From Acidobacteriaceae bacterium (lineage in GTDB: Bacteria; Acidobacteriota; Terriglobia; Terriglobales; Acidobacteriaceae): a DNA stretch of 6,529 nt. Positions 4,807-6,529 of the stretch are shown here, piece by piece. The stretch spans positions 1 to 6,529 of the forward strand of contig PMOF01000043.1 of assembly GCA_003162495.1 (NCBI GenBank), in the 5' to 3' direction. The notes under the pieces were generated by a model, which was not told where the DNA came from, did not search any database, and worked only from the letters and a program-made list of their open reading frames with translations. Numbering within the stretch: position 1 is the first letter of the stretch; each line of letters starts with the position of its first letter. The position numbers and the translations under genes are program-made.

Positions 4807-6030
4807 TTAAGCAACATGGTGCAAAATTCCCATCCGCTTCGCCACCCGCTCCAGCGTTTCCAGCGCCTGATCCAACTGCGCTTTCGTATGCTCGCTGGTC
4901 ACAATCGCCCGTATGCGCGCCTTGCCCTCCGGCACCGTGGGCGAGGCGATCCCCGTCGCCATCACGCCCTCCTCAAACAGCGCCCGCGAAAACTCCATCG
5001 CCGCCCGCCCCTCGCCCACGATGATCGGCGTAATCGGCGTCTCGGTCGCCGGCGTCGTAACCCCGCCCACATTGAATCCCACCCGCTTCAACTCTCCCTG
5101 GAAATACCGCGTGTTCTCCCACAGCCGCTCAATCCGCACTGGCTCCGATTCCAGAATGTCGAAGGCCGCAATGCAGCTTGCCGCCACGCTCGGCGGATGC
5201 GAGGTCGAAAACAGAAACGGCCGCGCGCGATGATACAAGTAGTCAATCAAATCGCGGCTTCCGCATACATACCCGCCCAGCGATCCAATGGCTTTCGACA
5301 GCGTTCCCACCTGCACATCGACCTTGCCATGCATGCCGAAGTGATCCACGCTCCCCCGCCCATTGCGTCCCAGCACGCCGCTCGCGTGCGCGTCGTCCAC
5401 CATCATGATGGCGCCGTATTTCTCCGCAAGCGCGGCCAGCTTGTCCACCGGCCCAATGTCTCCATCCATGGAGAACACGCCGTCCGTAATCACCAGTTTT
5501 CTTCCCGGCTCATTCGCAACCTCCTTCAGCCGCTCTTCGCAGTGAGCCATATCCTTGTGCCGAAACACCAGAATCTTCGCCCGCGACAGCCGCGCCCCAT
5601 CGATAATGCTGGCGTGGTTCAACTCGTCGGAGAGGATAAAGTCTTCCTTGCCCAGAATCGAGCTCACCGTCCCCGCATTGGCGGTGAATCCGCTCTGAAA
5701 CACCACGCATGCCTCCACATTCTTAAAGCGCGCAATCTTCTCCTCCAGGTCCATGTGGATGCGCATGGTCCCCGCAATGGTCCGCACCGCGCCCGATCCC
5801 ACTCCAAACGTCCGTGTCGCGTGGAGCGCCGCTTCAATCAGCCTGTGGTGGTTGGCCAGGCCCAGGTAGTTGTTGCTGGCCAGGTTGATCACCTGCCGCC
5901 CGTCGTAGTGGCACACGGGCGCCTGCTGATCGTCCAGTATGCGCAGCTTGAAGTGGGTTCCCTTGGCGCGCAATTCGTCCATCGCGGCGGTCAGATGAGC
6001 AAGCTGCGTGCGCGGAGCGGCTTCGGTCAT
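4807..6030 (-). CDS. kbl: glycine C-acetyltransferase (2-amino-3-ketobutyrate CoA ligase), alpha-oxoamine synthase family
   Basis: A 407-residue PLP enzyme of fold type I. Kbl interconverts glycine plus acetyl-CoA and 2-amino-3-oxobutyrate, the second step of threonine breakdown through threonine dehydrogenase. Visible parts: NLASNNYLGLA (49-59); the substrate loop GVGSGAVRTIAGT (76-88), typical of Kbl; SDELNHASIIDG (134-145) with H139 stacking on PLP; DGVFSMDGD (183-191); VDDAHASG (211-218) with D212 and H215; and GTLSKAIGSLGGY (242-254) with the Schiff-base lysine K246. Length matches E. coli Kbl (398). The ATG at 6028-6030 is preceded by GAGG at 9 bases. The frame stays open 120 codons further upstream, but that part has no family similarity and would overlap the divergent gene. 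BioF-like activity is an alternative, since Kbl and BioF are close relatives. No tdh or biotin gene is in view. Confidence 0.9.
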   Translation of the reverse strand: MTEAAPRTQLAHLTAAMDELRAKGTHFKLRILDDQQAPVCHYDGRQVINLASNNYLGLANHHRLIEAALHATRTFGVGSGAVRTIAGTMRIHMDLEEKIARFKNVEACVVFQSGFTANAGTVSSILGKEDFILSDELNHASIIDGARLSRAKILVFRHKDMAHCEERLKEVANEPGRKLVITDGVFSMDGDIGPVDKLAALAEKYGAIMMVDDAHASGVLGRNGRGSVDHFGMHGKVDVQVGTLSKAIGSLGGYVCGSRDLIDYLYHRARPFLFSTSHPPSVAASCIAAFDILESEPVRIERLWENTRYFQGELKRVGFNVGGVTTPATETPITPIIVGEGRAAMEFSRALFEEGVMATGIASPTVPEGKARIRAIVTSEHTKAQLDQALETLERVAKRMGILHHVA

Positions 6031-6039
6031 GGCAATGAA

Positions 6040-6043
6040 CCTC
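6040..6043 (-). promoter_or_regulatory. Shine-Dalgarno site that decides the kbl start
   Basis: GAGG on the - strand, 9 bases before ATG 6028-6030. Together with the onset of family similarity it rules out the longer open frame that runs back to 6393. Confidence 0.6.
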
Positions 6044-6157
6044 AAACAAAGAGCATAGCGCGGCGAGCGGCCTCTTGAACGCCCAACCACGCGTCCTTCT
6101 TCCTTCTTCAACGTCCAAACATTGCCCCACCCATGGCCCGGCCGCGCCCTCGCCGGA

Positions 6158-6163
6158 TACAAT
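6158..6163 (+). promoter_or_regulatory. candidate -10 box for the Ig-like gene
   Basis: TACAAT matches five of six consensus positions and lies about 60 bases before GTG 6224. No good -35 box is found at 16-18 bases (best TGGCCC, 6134-6139), so the call is weak. It sits in the 193-base divergent region shared with kbl. Confidence 0.3.
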
Positions 6164-6210
6164 GGTGTTCTACGCTTCGGCAACCGGGCGGTACTCGATT
6201 TCTGAATTTT

Positions 6211-6214
6211 GGAG
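6211..6214 (+). promoter_or_regulatory. Shine-Dalgarno site that decides the GTG start of the Ig-like gene
   Basis: GGAG stands 9 bases before GTG 6224-6226. The alternative GTG at 6218 would leave only 3 bases, and an in-frame TGA at 6203-6205 excludes any start further upstream. Confidence 0.6.
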
Positions 6215-6223
6215 CAGGTGCGC

Positions 6224-6529
6224 GTGAGAGGTTTGATCTGCCGCGGTTTGCGGCTTAAGTTGGTTGCAGCATTCAGCATCGCGCTGGCCGTGCCCGCGCT
6301 GGCCATGGCCCGAGAGAACTCCGGGTGGCAATCGCCGCGCATGGATTCGCAAACCTCGATGACCGTTGAGACACGCGACCAGAGAGGCCGCACTCAGGCC
6401 ACCGTGGCAGTCACGGTCGCCGGCGAAGACGGGCTTCCGGCCACCGGCGCCGTTGCCATCAGTGACCGCGGCGTGCCGCTTGCCGGCGCGGCGCTCAACG
6501 CCCAGGGCCAGGCCACCATCGTCGTAGCG
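6224..6529 (+). CDS. exported protein with bacterial Ig-like domain, N-terminal part (3' truncated by window)
   Basis: 102 residues are visible and the frame is still open at the last base. A Sec-type signal peptide is clear: basic start (R2, R7, R10, K12), hydrophobic core LVAAFSIALAVPAL (13-26), and a likely cut after A27 or A29 (ALA-MA). The mature part soon enters a beta-rich pattern, TVAVTVAGEDGLPATGAVAI (64-83) followed by SDRGVPLAGAALNAQGQATI. That resembles the Ig-like (Big_3_5) repeats written as PTGTVTFYDGxxxLGTATLxxxGxAT. Such proteins are large repeat-bearing surface or secreted proteins in Acidobacteriota, but the rest is outside the window, so no function is assigned. The GTG start is supported by GGAG at 9 bases; in-frame GTG 6218 and TTG 6209 are too close to or overlap that site. 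It is transcribed away from kbl. Confidence 0.78.
   Translation, partial: MRGLICRGLRLKLVAAFSIALAVPALAMARENSGWQSPRMDSQTSMTVETRDQRGRTQATVAVTVAGEDGLPATGAVAISDRGVPLAGAALNAQGQATIVVA

Noticed and set aside
6052..6057. TATGCT on the - strand as a -10 box for kbl
   Set aside because: Transcription would start at or inside the Shine-Dalgarno site, and there is no matching -35 box.
4816..6078. A 420-codon open frame on the + strand, antisense to kbl
   Set aside because: It is rich in Arg, His, Pro and Ala as expected from reading a GC-rich gene backwards, resembles no family, and the - strand frame is an unmistakable PLP enzyme.
6031..6393. A 120-residue N-terminal extension of Kbl from the longer open frame
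   Set aside because: It has no similarity to the family, would overlap the divergent exported-protein gene, and a Shine-Dalgarno site marks the internal ATG at 6028-6030.

Overview
The window is a GC-rich bacterial chromosome segment that looks like Acidobacteriota, class Terriglobia (Acidobacterium/Granulicella/Terriglobus-like). The clues are the C-terminus of an FtsX-like permease of the acidobacterial orphan-permease type, a secreted protein with bacterial Ig-like repeat character, and dispersed intergenic repeats of a kind I associate with these genomes. The assignment is an inference from gene style; no rRNA or other phylogenetic marker is present. I see no tRNA, rRNA, insertion sequence, CRISPR array or prophage gene.

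Layout. Left (1-1236, + strand): the 3' end of an ABC-type MacB/FtsX permease, then an isoprenylcysteine-methyltransferase-like (ICMT/PEMT fold) membrane protein. Centre-left (1309-2188, - strand): a small DUF4260 membrane protein, and an HU-family nucleoid protein followed by a clean intrinsic terminator. A gene-free stretch of about 355 bases upstream of HU (2189-2543) is rich in dyads and repeats and is the most unusual non-coding part of the window. Centre-right (2544-3293, - strand): a DUF2461/TIGR02453 protein. The next 315 bases hold a weak promoter candidate, a dispersed repeat copy, and what reads as the C-terminal stub of a glyoxalase/VOC-family gene ending against the thioredoxin gene. 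Right (3609-6030, - strand): kbl, ruvA and a zinc-ribbon thioredoxin (TrxC type) in transcription order. ruvA and trx are 45 bases apart and probably cotranscribed. kbl and ruvA are separated by 130 bases carrying two nested palindromes. Far right (6224-6529, + strand): a divergent, truncated gene for an exported protein with an Ig-like domain.

The genes do not form one pathway. They are mostly housekeeping functions: Holliday-junction processing (RuvA), nucleoid structure (HU), thiol redox (Trx), threonine/glycine metabolism (Kbl), membrane and export functions, and two conserved families without known function (DUF4260, DUF2461). I found no convincing novel multi-gene system. The best leads are the HU control region, the VOC gene remnant, and two families of dispersed intergenic repeats, one of which supplies the stop codon of the ICMT-like gene.
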